Shown here one piece after another: positions 1-5,892 of a stretch of DNA of 8,934 nucleotides. The DNA is from 2-02-FULL-62-14 sp035632555 (lineage in GTDB: Bacteria; Nitrospirota; Nitrospiria; Nitrospirales; Nitrospiraceae), in assembly GCA_035632555.1 (NCBI GenBank), contig DASQGO010000035.1:1-8934 (forward strand), written 5' to 3'. Position numbers and translations under genes: made by a program. The notes beneath the pieces are model-generated. The model saw nothing but the letters and a program-made list of their open reading frames with translations, was not told the DNA's origin and ran no database searches. Each line of letters begins with the position of its first letter. Positions within the stretch are counted from its first letter, which is position 1.

Positions 1-36
1 CACGACGATCAGGAGCATCCCGGTCAGTTCAGGCAT
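1..36 (-). CDS. Probable PiT-family inorganic phosphate permease (5' end only)
   Basis: Only the first 12 codons are inside the window, reading MPELTGMLLIVV from an ATG at 36; the gene continues past the left edge. What is seen is a short polar start running straight into a hydrophobic stretch, as in an integral membrane protein. The identification rests mostly on context. The complete gene just upstream on the same strand is a DUF47/PhoU-like protein, and such genes are very commonly paired with PiT (Pit-type, cation-coupled low-affinity) phosphate transporters. The spacing is 48 bp, so the two probably share a transcript. There is no strong Shine-Dalgarno motif before the ATG. Another membrane protein cannot be excluded from 12 residues. 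Confidence 0.5.
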   Translation of the reverse strand, partial: MPELTGMLLIVV

Positions 37-43
37 GCAGGAC

Positions 44-71
44 TCGTGACGCGTGAGGCGTGAGGCGTGAG
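44..71. repeat. Seven-base tandem repeat (GCGTGAG)n
   Basis: Three exact tandem copies of GCGTGAG lie at 51-57, 58-64 and 65-71. A diverged copy, TCGTGAC, occupies 44-50 in the same register. The tract fills most of the 48-bp gap between the DUF47 gene and the downstream permease gene. Two other intergenic tracts in this window also show a seven-base period, with different unit sequences. Confidence 0.8.
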
Positions 72-84
72 ACGCGGGAGATCA

Positions 85-702
85 TCAGCTGTGCTTCAGC
101 GCGATGCGCTCGAGGATGTTGGCGACGTCTTCGCAGCGGTCAGTGCCCTCTTCGAAAGCTTCGTAAATTTCCTTCCATTTGATCACGGCCACGGGATCCT
201 TCTCCTTCTCGAACAGGGCCGAAATCGCGTCGCGCGTCAGCCGGTCCGCTTCGTTTTCCAGGCTGTTCACGCGGACGTTGCACTCGGTCACGTCGGCATG
301 GGCCTTGCCCAGCACGTCCACGCCGGCCGCGACGGCGACGGACGCCTGATGCAGGATGTCGGACAGCTTGATTGCCGTGTCGGTCGGCTTGGCCACCTTG
401 AAGACGACAAACCGGTCCGCGATCGCCTCGACGATGTCCAGCACGTCGTCCAGCGCGCTCGCCAGGCTGTAGATGTCCTCCCGGTCGATCGGCGTAATGA
501 ACGTCCGGTTCAGTTTCCTGGCGATGTCGTGCGTGATGCCGTCGCCGACGTGCTCGACGTCCTTGATGCGCCGGGCCTGCTCCAGCGGATTCTTGTAGTC
601 CTCCATCATGTTCTTCAGCAGCCGGCTGCCTTCGATCATGTTGTGGGCGTCCTTCTGGAACATTTCGAAGAAGGCCTCGTCCTTCGGAATCAAGCTGAAC
701 AT
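85..702 (-). CDS. DUF47 / PhoU-like phosphate transport regulator
   Basis: The 205-residue protein belongs by sequence to the DUF47 family, all-helical cytoplasmic proteins related to PhoU and usually encoded beside PiT phosphate transporters. The length is normal for the family. Visible hallmarks are two ExxxD metal-binding-type motifs, one per helical repeat (E50-D54 in EHVGD and E149-D153 in ENEAD), and the C-terminal EGTDRCEDVANIL block around 185-197, typical of DUF47 proteins. No signal peptide or membrane segment is seen. The ATG at 702 is supported by an AGAGGAGC ribosome-binding site at 711-718. The probable permease gene follows 48 bp downstream on the same strand. Family members are thought to modulate or assemble with the transporter; the exact role here is inferred. 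The leader holds a small hairpin and two spaced GAACCTT copies. Confidence 0.9.
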   Translation of the reverse strand: MFSLIPKDEAFFEMFQKDAHNMIEGSRLLKNMMEDYKNPLEQARRIKDVEHVGDGITHDIARKLNRTFITPIDREDIYSLASALDDVLDIVEAIADRFVVFKVAKPTDTAIKLSDILHQASVAVAAGVDVLGKAHADVTECNVRVNSLENEADRLTRDAISALFEKEKDPVAVIKWKEIYEAFEEGTDRCEDVANILERIALKHS

Positions 703-740
703 AATTTCTTGCTCCTCTGTTCTTCACTCTTGAGGTGAGG

Positions 741-764
741 GGAAAGGCACGGAACCTTTTCCCG
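741..764. other. Small hairpin in the DUF47 gene leader
   Basis: GGGAAAGG at 741-748 pairs with CCTTTTCCC at 756-764 (one bulged T) around a seven-base loop. It lies 39 bp before the DUF47 start codon. The nearest T run on the plus strand begins 13 bases past the stem and no plus-strand gene ends here, so it is not a convincing terminator. A leader structure or regulator site is possible; function unknown. Confidence 0.4.
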
Positions 765-796
765 AACCTTACTCATTTTTTTAGCGACAGGCGACG

Positions 797-872
797 TGGC
801 TGACTCGTAACTGCGCGCGTCCAACGAGCACCTTCTGAGTGTGCGCGTTGCGCGAGCACAGCGAGTCGGCCA
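797..872. repeat. 76-nt nested imperfect hairpin, candidate REP/MITE-like element or structured RNA
   Basis: Nearly the whole stretch folds on itself. The outer arms 797-807 and 862-872 pair over 11 positions with one G-T wobble. After a small internal loop, 812-819 pairs with 851-858 (one mismatch). Then 822-826 (CAACG) pairs with 846-850 (CGTTG) and 828-831 (GCAC) with 841-844 (GTGC), leaving a nine-base loop at 832-840. It starts 9 bp beyond the fabH stop codon. No U-rich tract follows on the minus strand (an A run is there instead), so it is not a standard intrinsic terminator. The compact, self-complementary shape resembles a dispersed palindromic repeat, but copy number cannot be seen from one window. 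Confidence 0.6.
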
Positions 873-881
873 AGGAGCCTC

Positions 882-1874
882 TCACCATCTCATCAAGGCG
901 GTGCCCCAGGTCAGTCCGCCTCCGAACGTCCCCAGCAGCACCAGCTCGCCCGGCGCGATCCGCCCCTCGCGCACCGCGTAATCCAGCGCGATCGGCAACG
1001 ACGCCGACGACGCATTGCCGAACCGCTCCAGCACCGAATACATCTTGTCCGGCGGAATCTTCAGGCGCTCCAGCACGGCGGACAGCAGCCGCCCGTTCGC
1101 CTGATGAAAGACCACCCGTCCCAGATCGTGCACGCCCACGCCGAATTCCTTGAGCGTCTCCGCCACCGCCTCCGCCAGCCGCTTCACCGCCACGCGGAAC
1201 AGCGGCACGCCCTGAATGCGGATCGTGTGTTCCCTCGCGCGCACCGTGTCCGGGCTGGCCGGCTTTCGCGAGCCGCCGGCCGGCATGTTGATCATGCCGT
1301 ACCGGCTCCCGTCCGCATGGAGCCGGACGCCCAGAATGCCGGAAGCCGCCGGCCCCGACACGTCCTCGGCCGTCACCAGCGCCGCGCCGGCGCCGTCGCC
1401 GAACAGGATCGCCGTGGCTTCATCCGACGGATCCAAAAATTTCGACTTCACCTCCGCCGCCACCACGAGACAGCGGTGATACTGCCCGCTTCGAATCAAC
1501 GCGTCCGCCATGGAAAGGCCGTACAAAAATCCCGAGCAGGAGGCCGCCACGTCGAAGGCCGCCGCGCGCGTCGCCTTCAACCGTTGTTGTAGCAGGCAGG
1601 CTGTGGACGGAAACGTCATGTCGGGAGACGTGGTCGAGAGCAGAATGGCCTCCACCGAGCCGGGGTTGACCCCCGCAGCCTCGCAGGCCCTCAGGGCCGC
1701 CAGCGCAGCCAAGTCGGACGAGGCTTCGTCCTCCGCCGCCCAGCGGCGCGTCCGGATGCCGGTGCGCCGCTCGATCGCCTCGGCATTCAGCCGGAGCGGG
1801 CGGCTGATCTCGGCATTGCCCACCGTCCGGCTGGGAAGATGCGACCCGGTCCCGATGATCCTGCTGCGCCGCAC
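882..1874 (-). CDS. fabH: Beta-ketoacyl-ACP synthase III
   Basis: FabH starts type II fatty-acid synthesis in the cytoplasm by condensing acetyl-CoA (or another short acyl-CoA) with malonyl-ACP. From the GTG at 1874 the product is 330 residues, close to the usual length. The catalytic triad is intact: Cys113 in AASCSGF, His257 in FHQANGR and Asn287 in FGNASSAS. The GDGAGAA and C-terminal FGGGLTWGTALMRW blocks are also typical, and the N-terminal RIIGTGSHLPSR matches the normal FabH start. The frame is open further upstream to a TTG at 1940, but that extension runs through a very good promoter (TTGACG-N17-TATAAT) and would begin inside its -35 box. The GTG has a GGAGGG ribosome-binding site at 1878-1883, at short spacing. 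The gene stands alone, away from plsX, fabD or acpP, so a secondary FabH using another primer is possible. Confidence 0.94.
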   Translation of the reverse strand: MRRSRIIGTGSHLPSRTVGNAEISRPLRLNAEAIERRTGIRTRRWAAEDEASSDLAALAALRACEAAGVNPGSVEAILLSTTSPDMTFPSTACLLQQRLKATRAAAFDVAASCSGFLYGLSMADALIRSGQYHRCLVVAAEVKSKFLDPSDEATAILFGDGAGAALVTAEDVSGPAASGILGVRLHADGSRYGMINMPAGGSRKPASPDTVRAREHTIRIQGVPLFRVAVKRLAEAVAETLKEFGVGVHDLGRVVFHQANGRLLSAVLERLKIPPDKMYSVLERFGNASSASLPIALDYAVREGRIAPGELVLLGTFGGGLTWGTALMRW

Positions 1875-1877
1875 GTG

Positions 1878-1883
1878 CCCTCC
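1878..1883 (-). promoter_or_regulatory. fabH ribosome-binding site (decides the GTG start)
   Basis: GGAGGG on the minus strand, three bases before the GTG at 1872-1874. Together with the promoter just upstream it favours the 330-residue form over a 352-residue form starting at 1940. Confidence 0.65.
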
Positions 1884-1911
1884 GCCATCTAGTGAGACAG
1901 ATTGAGCCGCG

Positions 1912-1940
1912 ATTATAGAGGCCCATCCGGGAAGCGTCAA
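1912..1940 (-). promoter_or_regulatory. fabH promoter, sigma-70 type
   Basis: On the minus strand, TTGACG (1935-1940), a 17-bp spacer and a perfect TATAAT (1912-1917). The predicted start of transcription is near 1905, giving a leader of about 30 nt with the GGAGGG site in it. A 6-bp inverted repeat (GAAGCG/CGCTTC, 1931-1949) overlaps the -35 box. Confidence 0.8.
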
Positions 1941-1949
1941 TGGCGCTTC
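1931..1949. promoter_or_regulatory. Inverted repeat on the fabH -35 box, candidate operator
   Basis: GAAGCG (1931-1936) and CGCTTC (1944-1949) are perfect arms around the seven-base spacer TCAATGG. The element covers the -35 hexamer of the fabH promoter, a position where a bound repressor would block RNA polymerase. No regulator is recognised. Confidence 0.35.
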
Positions 1950-1987
1950 TCGTCCGCGTAAATAAATGGTAAATTTTCCCGCCTCGG

Positions 1988-2016
1988 TTGAATTTGCGCA
2001 GGTGATTTGCTAGGGT
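1988..2016 (+). promoter_or_regulatory. bamD promoter, probably giving a leaderless or near-leaderless mRNA
   Basis: TTGAAT (1988-1993), a 17-bp spacer and TAGGGT (2011-2016), with TG one base before the -10 (an extended -10 pattern). The -10 is only a partial match to TATAAT. A start about seven bases past the -10 would fall at about 2023-2024, directly before the ATG at 2025. The alternative is that GGTGA at 2014-2018 acts as a weak ribosome-binding site on an mRNA starting further upstream. Confidence 0.5.
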
Positions 2017-2024
2017 GACAATCG

Positions 2025-2912
2025 ATGCTCAGACCGCGTGTGCACCCCCGCATCATTCTCCTTTCATCGCGCGTGCTGTCCCTGCTGCTGGCGCTGCTGG
2101 CCGTCGCGGCCATGACTGCGACCGGATGCGCCAGCAAGCCGAAACCGGCGGCGGATGGGAAGGCCGACGAGAGCTTCAGCTCCACCGACGAGCAAATTTT
2201 CGTCGGCGACACGATCGAGAAAAACTACGACCCCAACGTCATCATCAAGCGAGCCGAGTCCTTTTTCGAGAAGGAGGACTACGCGGAAGCGGTCATCGAG
2301 TATCAGCACTTCATGGACCTGCACAAGGTCCATACGCTGGCACCCTACGCGCAGTTCCGGATGGCCGAAAGCCATTTCAAGATGATCAAGACGATCGACC
2401 GCGACGCCAGCCCCGTCAAGATGGCGCTGGCCTCGTACAACAAGCTCCTGACGGAATTTCCCGGCAGCCAGTGGGAAACCGAGGCGCGGGACAAAATCAA
2501 GGCGTGCCACGCCTTCATGGCGAAGAACGCGCTGTTCATCGGCAAGTTTTATCTCCGGCGCGAGGCCTACCTGGCCGCCGCCTACCGCTTTAAATCGATC
2601 ATCAAGGAATACCCGGATCTCGAGGACGTCATCCAGGAATCCCTTTACTATCTGGCGCTGTCCTACAACGAACTGGCGCTGGGAGACTGGGCCAGGGATT
2701 CGCTCACCGCGCTCAGCGAGCGCTACCCCGACAACAAATTCCAAACGCAAAGCCGGAGTCTGATGGCCAAGCTGAACAAGCAGCCGTCCGAACCGACGAC
2801 GGTGGCCTCTCCCATCGCAACGAACGGATCTTCCGACACGACCGCAAGCATCGCCAAACCGCGAGTGCCGACCGTCCCGACCTCCGCAACCCCTTCACCT
2901 GCATTTCGGTAA
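2025..2912 (+). CDS. bamD: Outer membrane assembly lipoprotein BamD (YfiO family)
   Basis: BamD is the TPR-containing lipoprotein of the BAM complex, which folds beta-barrel proteins into the outer membrane from the periplasmic side. The 295-residue product begins with a basic n-region and a hydrophobic stretch (about 18-33), followed by a lipobox-like ATGC with Cys35 as the lipidated residue. Residues about 56-250 form the YfiO/TPR region. The segment FIGKFYLRREAYLAAAYRF (171-189) followed by IIKEYPD matches the characteristic repeat of BamD, and the tandem helical repeats (EDYAEAVIEYQHF, ALASYNKLLTEFPGS, DWARDSLTALSERYPD) fit TPRs. The last ~45 residues are a Ser/Thr/Pro-rich, low-complexity tail, making it longer than E. 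coli BamD (about 245). Other TPR lipoproteins such as CpoB are alternatives, but the central motif favours BamD. It is divergent from fabH and convergent with ccdA. Confidence 0.88.
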   Translation: MLRPRVHPRIILLSSRVLSLLLALLAVAAMTATGCASKPKPAADGKADESFSSTDEQIFVGDTIEKNYDPNVIIKRAESFFEKEDYAEAVIEYQHFMDLHKVHTLAPYAQFRMAESHFKMIKTIDRDASPVKMALASYNKLLTEFPGSQWETEARDKIKACHAFMAKNALFIGKFYLRREAYLAAAYRFKSIIKEYPDLEDVIQESLYYLALSYNELALGDWARDSLTALSERYPDNKFQTQSRSLMAKLNKQPSEPTTVASPIATNGSSDTTASIAKPRVPTVPTSATPSPAFR

Positions 2913-2998
2913 TCGCACAGGCGAGAAGCCGTTCAATGTTCAACGTGAATCGCAAGAAGCGAAACCTGTTTGCGTTTAACGAGGCAGCGCAGCAGCCT
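2913..2998. other. Convergent bamD/ccdA gap, no clear terminator
   Basis: This 86-bp gap separates the two converging genes. It has a weak CGCAA/TTGCG pairing (2951-2955 with 2970-2974) but no U-tract in either direction, so no intrinsic terminator can be supported. Its first half shows a seven-base register (GTTCAAT 2931-2937, GTTCAAC 2938-2944, GTGAATC 2945-2951). Confidence 0.4.
2931..2951. repeat. Degenerate seven-base repeat (GTTCAAY type)
   Basis: GTTCAAT, GTTCAAC and GTGAATC follow one another in steps of seven bases. The first two differ by one base; the third is diverged. It is less regular than the tracts near 51 and 8874. Confidence 0.4.
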
Positions 2999-3742
2999 TT
3001 ATTGGCCGAGATACCAGCCGATACCGTGCTGCTCGAGGAAGCTTGTAATAATGGTGAGTGAGTTCGCGTAAATCAGCACACCGACCGTGATCAGGAAGAC
3101 TCCGCAGACCGCCGACACGCCCCAGAGATACACCCGCACCTGCTTGAAGTAGGCCAGGAACCGGTCCACGCCCAGCGCCGTCGCGAACAGCGGCAGTCCC
3201 AGGCCGAGTGAATAGGCCGAGAGCAGGGCCACGCCGTTCAACAGCGAATCGGTCGTGCTGGCGTAGAGGAGAATCGTGCCCAGCACCGGTCCCACGCAGG
3301 GCGTCCAGCCGGCCGCAAAGGCCACGCCGACGAGCACCGAGCCCATATAGCCGGCCGGCCGGCTTTTGAAATGAAACCGCTTTTCCGTGGCCAGAAAACT
3401 TAGATTCAACACGCCCAGCAGATAGAGCCCGAAGATGATGATGAGCACGCCGCCGAGCTTGCGCACGAAGTCCTGATAGGTGATCAGCAATTGCCCGACG
3501 AGACTGGCCGAAGCGCCGAAGGAAATAAACACCGCTGAAAAGCCGGCGATGAACAGGAGCGAATTGACGACGATCTCTTTGCGAAAGCGGCTGCGATCCT
3601 CCGCCTTCGACAACTGCTCGATCGAAAGCCCGCTGATGTAGGAAATGTAGGACGGCACCAATGGCAGCACGCAGGGCGACACAAACGACAACAGCCCGGC
3701 CGAAAAGGCCGCGAAGATACCGATCTGGTTCAGCGAATCCAT
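2999..3742 (-). CDS. ccdA: Cytochrome c biogenesis thiol-disulfide transporter CcdA
   Basis: CcdA is the short relative of the DsbD membrane domain. It passes electrons from cytoplasmic thioredoxin across the inner membrane to periplasm-facing thioredoxin-like proteins. The 247-residue product has about six hydrophobic segments and the two conserved redox cysteines: Cys24 in FVSPCVLPLVPSY and Cys149 in AGWTPCVGPVLGT, each followed by the family's proline. Length is normal. The ATG at 3742 lies 4 bp after the stop of the thioredoxin-like lipoprotein gene, so it is probably translationally coupled; the preceding AAGAAA is only a weak ribosome-binding site. It is the last gene of the resB operon, where its likely job is to re-reduce the two thioredoxin-like partners. 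No strong terminator follows. Confidence 0.94.
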   Translation of the reverse strand: MDSLNQIGIFAAFSAGLLSFVSPCVLPLVPSYISYISGLSIEQLSKAEDRSRFRKEIVVNSLLFIAGFSAVFISFGASASLVGQLLITYQDFVRKLGGVLIIIFGLYLLGVLNLSFLATEKRFHFKSRPAGYMGSVLVGVAFAAGWTPCVGPVLGTILLYASTTDSLLNGVALLSAYSLGLGLPLFATALGVDRFLAYFKQVRVYLWGVSAVCGVFLITVGVLIYANSLTIITSFLEQHGIGWYLGQ

Positions 3743-3746
3743 TTTC

Positions 3747-4343
3747 TTATCGCGCGTTCAACGCCGCTCTGATGATCTCTTTCGCCTCGGGACTCTCCCA
3801 ATCCCGCGCCCCGAAGATGCGATGGATGATCACGCCCCGCCGGTCCACCAGAAACGACATCGGCAGCGAGCGCGCGCCGTAGGCCAGCCCCACGCGGTAG
3901 TCCGAGTCGTGCAGGATCGGAAAGGTCAGCCCCAGCTGGTTTCTGAACGGCCGCGTCACGGCGACGCCCTGCGGATCAGTGGAGATCGCCAGGATTTCAA
4001 AATCCTTCCGCTCGAACGCCTTGTACAGCGCTTCCATCGCCGGCATTTCCACGCGGCAGGGCCCGCACCAGGTCGCCCAGAAGTTGATGAAGACGATGGA
4101 GCCGCGGTACTCGGAAAGAGTCACGGTGTTGCCGCCGAGGTCGTACAACTGGAAATTCGGCGCCGGATCGCCGACCTTCAGCACGCCGCGCTTCATGGGC
4201 GGCGCCTGCGTCAGCTCGGACTGTGCGCCGATGACCGCCTCCGCGTCAGCGTCCGGGGACAGCTCGGGCCTTGGCGTATCGTCGCAGCCGCCCGCCGCCA
4301 GCAGAACGGTCAGCAGCGTGGTGTGAAGGAGTATGGGCCGCAT
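3747..4343 (-). CDS. TlpA/ResA-like thioredoxin-fold lipoprotein
   Basis: The 198-residue product is a periplasm-facing thiol-disulfide oxidoreductase. Residues 1-20 look like a lipoprotein signal ending in LAAGGC, with Cys20 the lipidated residue. Asp follows at both +2 and +3; in enterobacteria Asp at +2 favours inner-membrane retention, but that rule may not hold here. After a linker, the AhpC/TSA-thioredoxin (TlpA-like) domain runs from about 56 to the end, with the redox motif WCGPC (Cys93, Cys96) and the cis-proline Pro161 in SLPMSFLVD. The start is the ATG at 4343, with no visible Shine-Dalgarno; it lies 16 bp after the stop of the preceding thioredoxin-like gene, so coupling is likely. 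The operon position suggests a role in apocytochrome or CcdA-linked reduction; a general periplasmic reductase is the alternative. Confidence 0.9.
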   Translation of the reverse strand: MRPILLHTTLLTVLLAAGGCDDTPRPELSPDADAEAVIGAQSELTQAPPMKRGVLKVGDPAPNFQLYDLGGNTVTLSEYRGSIVFINFWATWCGPCRVEMPAMEALYKAFERKDFEILAISTDPQGVAVTRPFRNQLGLTFPILHDSDYRVGLAYGARSLPMSFLVDRRGVIIHRIFGARDWESPEAKEIIRAALNAR

Positions 4344-4359
4344 GGCTATTATGATGATA

Positions 4360-4959
4360 CTATGTGGAGGCTGGCACTTTGACCGTCTTCGGCGTGACCT
4401 TCAACAAGCCCGTGAGCACGCCCAGGCTGTCCAGCCTCGTCCAGTCGCGCGGGCCGATGACAATTTCACGGATCACGCCCTCCTGGTCGATGATGAAAGT
4501 CTCGGGCACGCCCATGCGCTTGTAAGGCATGTCGGTTTTTCCCCAGGAATCGATCAGCACCGGGAACGACAGGTTCATGCTCTTGATGAAGGGAGGAATG
4601 TCCTTGGTCGTCGTCACGCGGTCGATGCTCACCGCCAGCACCACCAGCCCGTCCTTCGCGAAGTTCCGGTGCAGCACTTCCATCGAGGGCATTTCCTCGC
4701 GGCAGGGCTTGCACCAGGTCGCCCAGAAATTCAGAAAGACCACCTTGCCGCGGTAATCCGAGAGACGGACCGGCTTGTCGTCCAGGTCCACGAGCGCAAA
4801 CTCCGGCGCAATCTTGCCGATCTTGGGCGGCTCGTACTTGGAGCTCTGCATCCAGACGATGCCGAACACCAGCACCAGCACGCCGACCGCAATCAGCGAC
4901 ACGACGAGCTTGTTTGATCGAACCGGCACAACCGGCTCTGTGATGATTTGTTCAGCCAT
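4360..4959 (-). CDS. resA: Membrane-anchored thioredoxin-like protein, ResA/CcmG type
   Basis: ResA-type proteins reduce the CXXC cysteines of apocytochrome c so that heme can be attached. From the ATG at 4959 the product is 199 residues: a short N-terminal tail, one hydrophobic anchor at about 17-38, and a thioredoxin-like domain from about 45. The redox motif is WCKPC (Cys83, Cys86), followed by EEMPSMEVLHRNF, with the cis-proline Pro152 in GVPETFIID. The frame is open one codon further to a TTG at 4962, but the ATG is preferred. It begins 6 bp after the ccsA stop. The downstream lipoprotein shares the fold and even the G-x-RDW motif near the C-terminus, so the two look like diverged paralogues. 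It has no LxxC lipobox, unlike its neighbour. The ResA name is by operon context and domain; TlpA or CcmG naming is equally defensible. Confidence 0.9.
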   Translation of the reverse strand: MAEQIITEPVVPVRSNKLVVSLIAVGVLVLVFGIVWMQSSKYEPPKIGKIAPEFALVDLDDKPVRLSDYRGKVVFLNFWATWCKPCREEMPSMEVLHRNFAKDGLVVLAVSIDRVTTTKDIPPFIKSMNLSFPVLIDSWGKTDMPYKRMGVPETFIIDQEGVIREIVIGPRDWTRLDSLGVLTGLLKVTPKTVKVPAST

Positions 4960-4965
4960 CAATGA

Positions 4966-5880
4966 TCACGCATACGCGTGCAGACCCGACAAGAGGAAGT
5001 TCACGCCCCAGAAACAAAAGATCACCATCAAAAATCCGAACACCGCATAGATCGCCGCCCGATGTCCTTCCCATCCGCGCGTCATCCGCGCATGGATGTA
5101 GGCGCCGTAGATCAGCCACACGATCAGCGACCAGGTTTCTTTCGGATCCCAGCTCCAGTAACCGCCCCAGGCGTAGTTGGCCCACATGGCGCCGAGAATG
5201 ATGCCGAAGGCCAGCATGGGGAAGCCGACCATGATCGCCTTGTAGCCCAGCTCGTCGATCGTCTCCAGATCGGGCAGCGATGCCATCACGCCCGTCACCG
5301 GGCCCTTGCGCTCGGCCCGTTCCCGGAACAAATACATCACGCCCAGGCCGCCGGCCATCGCGAAGGCCGCGTAGCTCGTGAGCGTCACCGACACGTGGAT
5401 GTAGATCCAGTAGCTGTTCAGCGCCGGCACCAGCGGCTCCGCGGTCTGGTAGCGGTAGGGCAGCAGCGACGCCGCACCCATCGCGATGAAGCCGATCCCC
5501 ACCACGAAGGCGCCGATCGTCTTGATGCGGTACCGGAATTCCAGCAGCACGTAGCCCAGGATGATCGCCCAGGAGACGTAAGACATGGCCTCGAACTGAT
5601 TGGACCAGGGCGCGAAGGTGCCGGAGTGCTGCATCCGCTCCATCGCCCGCGTGAAGAGCGCCGCCGTGTTCACCATCCAGCCGAACACCGTGATGATCGT
5701 CGCCACCTGGCCGATCTGGGTCGCCCAGCCGCTGTCACTCTCCGTCGTAAATGAACCGGGATGCCCGGCCGCCGCCAGCTGCATCGCCGGCTTCCGCGCG
5801 AAGACATAGGCGACGTACAGCGAGAAGGCCGCCAGGTAGAGCCAGAAGGTCATGTCGAACAAAAATAATGAGCGCAGCAT
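4966..5880 (-). CDS. ccsA: Cytochrome c biogenesis protein CcsA/ResC (WWD heme-handling protein; also called CcsB in some databases)
   Basis: This 304-residue polytopic inner-membrane protein belongs to the CcsA/CcmC heme-handling family. With ResB it forms the System II cytochrome c synthetase, which brings heme to the outer face of the membrane and joins it to apocytochrome. The diagnostic tryptophan-rich WWD region is present at about 233-250 (WANYAWGGYWSWDPKETW). Three conserved histidines are in the expected places: His162 in YIHVSV before the WWD region, His263 in AYIHAR after it, and His301 in LSGLHAYA at the C-terminus. By comparison with studied CcsBA fusions these correspond to the external and transmembrane heme ligands (assignment is inference). 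About eight membrane segments are visible. The ATG at 5880 has a GGAGG ribosome-binding site at 5886-5890. It starts 12 bp after resB. Confidence 0.95.
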   Translation of the reverse strand: MLRSLFLFDMTFWLYLAAFSLYVAYVFARKPAMQLAAAGHPGSFTTESDSGWATQIGQVATIITVFGWMVNTAALFTRAMERMQHSGTFAPWSNQFEAMSYVSWAIILGYVLLEFRYRIKTIGAFVVGIGFIAMGAASLLPYRYQTAEPLVPALNSYWIYIHVSVTLTSYAAFAMAGGLGVMYLFRERAERKGPVTGVMASLPDLETIDELGYKAIMVGFPMLAFGIILGAMWANYAWGGYWSWDPKETWSLIVWLIYGAYIHARMTRGWEGHRAAIYAVFGFLMVIFCFWGVNFLLSGLHAYA

Positions 5881-5892
5881 ACCGTCCTCCGT

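Noticed and set aside
44..71. The repeat tract as part of a CRISPR array
   Set aside because: The units are only seven bases, directly abutting, with no spacers and no cas genes.
67..738. A 223-codon open frame on the plus strand opposite the DUF47 gene
   Set aside because: The minus-strand DUF47 protein has family motifs and a good ribosome-binding site; the plus frame has neither.
741..782. The hairpin 741-764 and T run 777-782 as a plus-strand terminator
   Set aside because: The T run is 13 bases past the stem and no plus-strand gene ends upstream of it.
1937..2212. A 91-codon open frame on the minus strand between fabH and bamD
   Set aside because: It overlaps the start of bamD and the divergent promoter region, has no convincing start signal, and its product is uninformative.
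4978..5754. A 258-codon open frame on the plus strand opposite ccsA
   Set aside because: It is a shadow of the well-conserved WWD-family gene, with no ribosome-binding site or domain.
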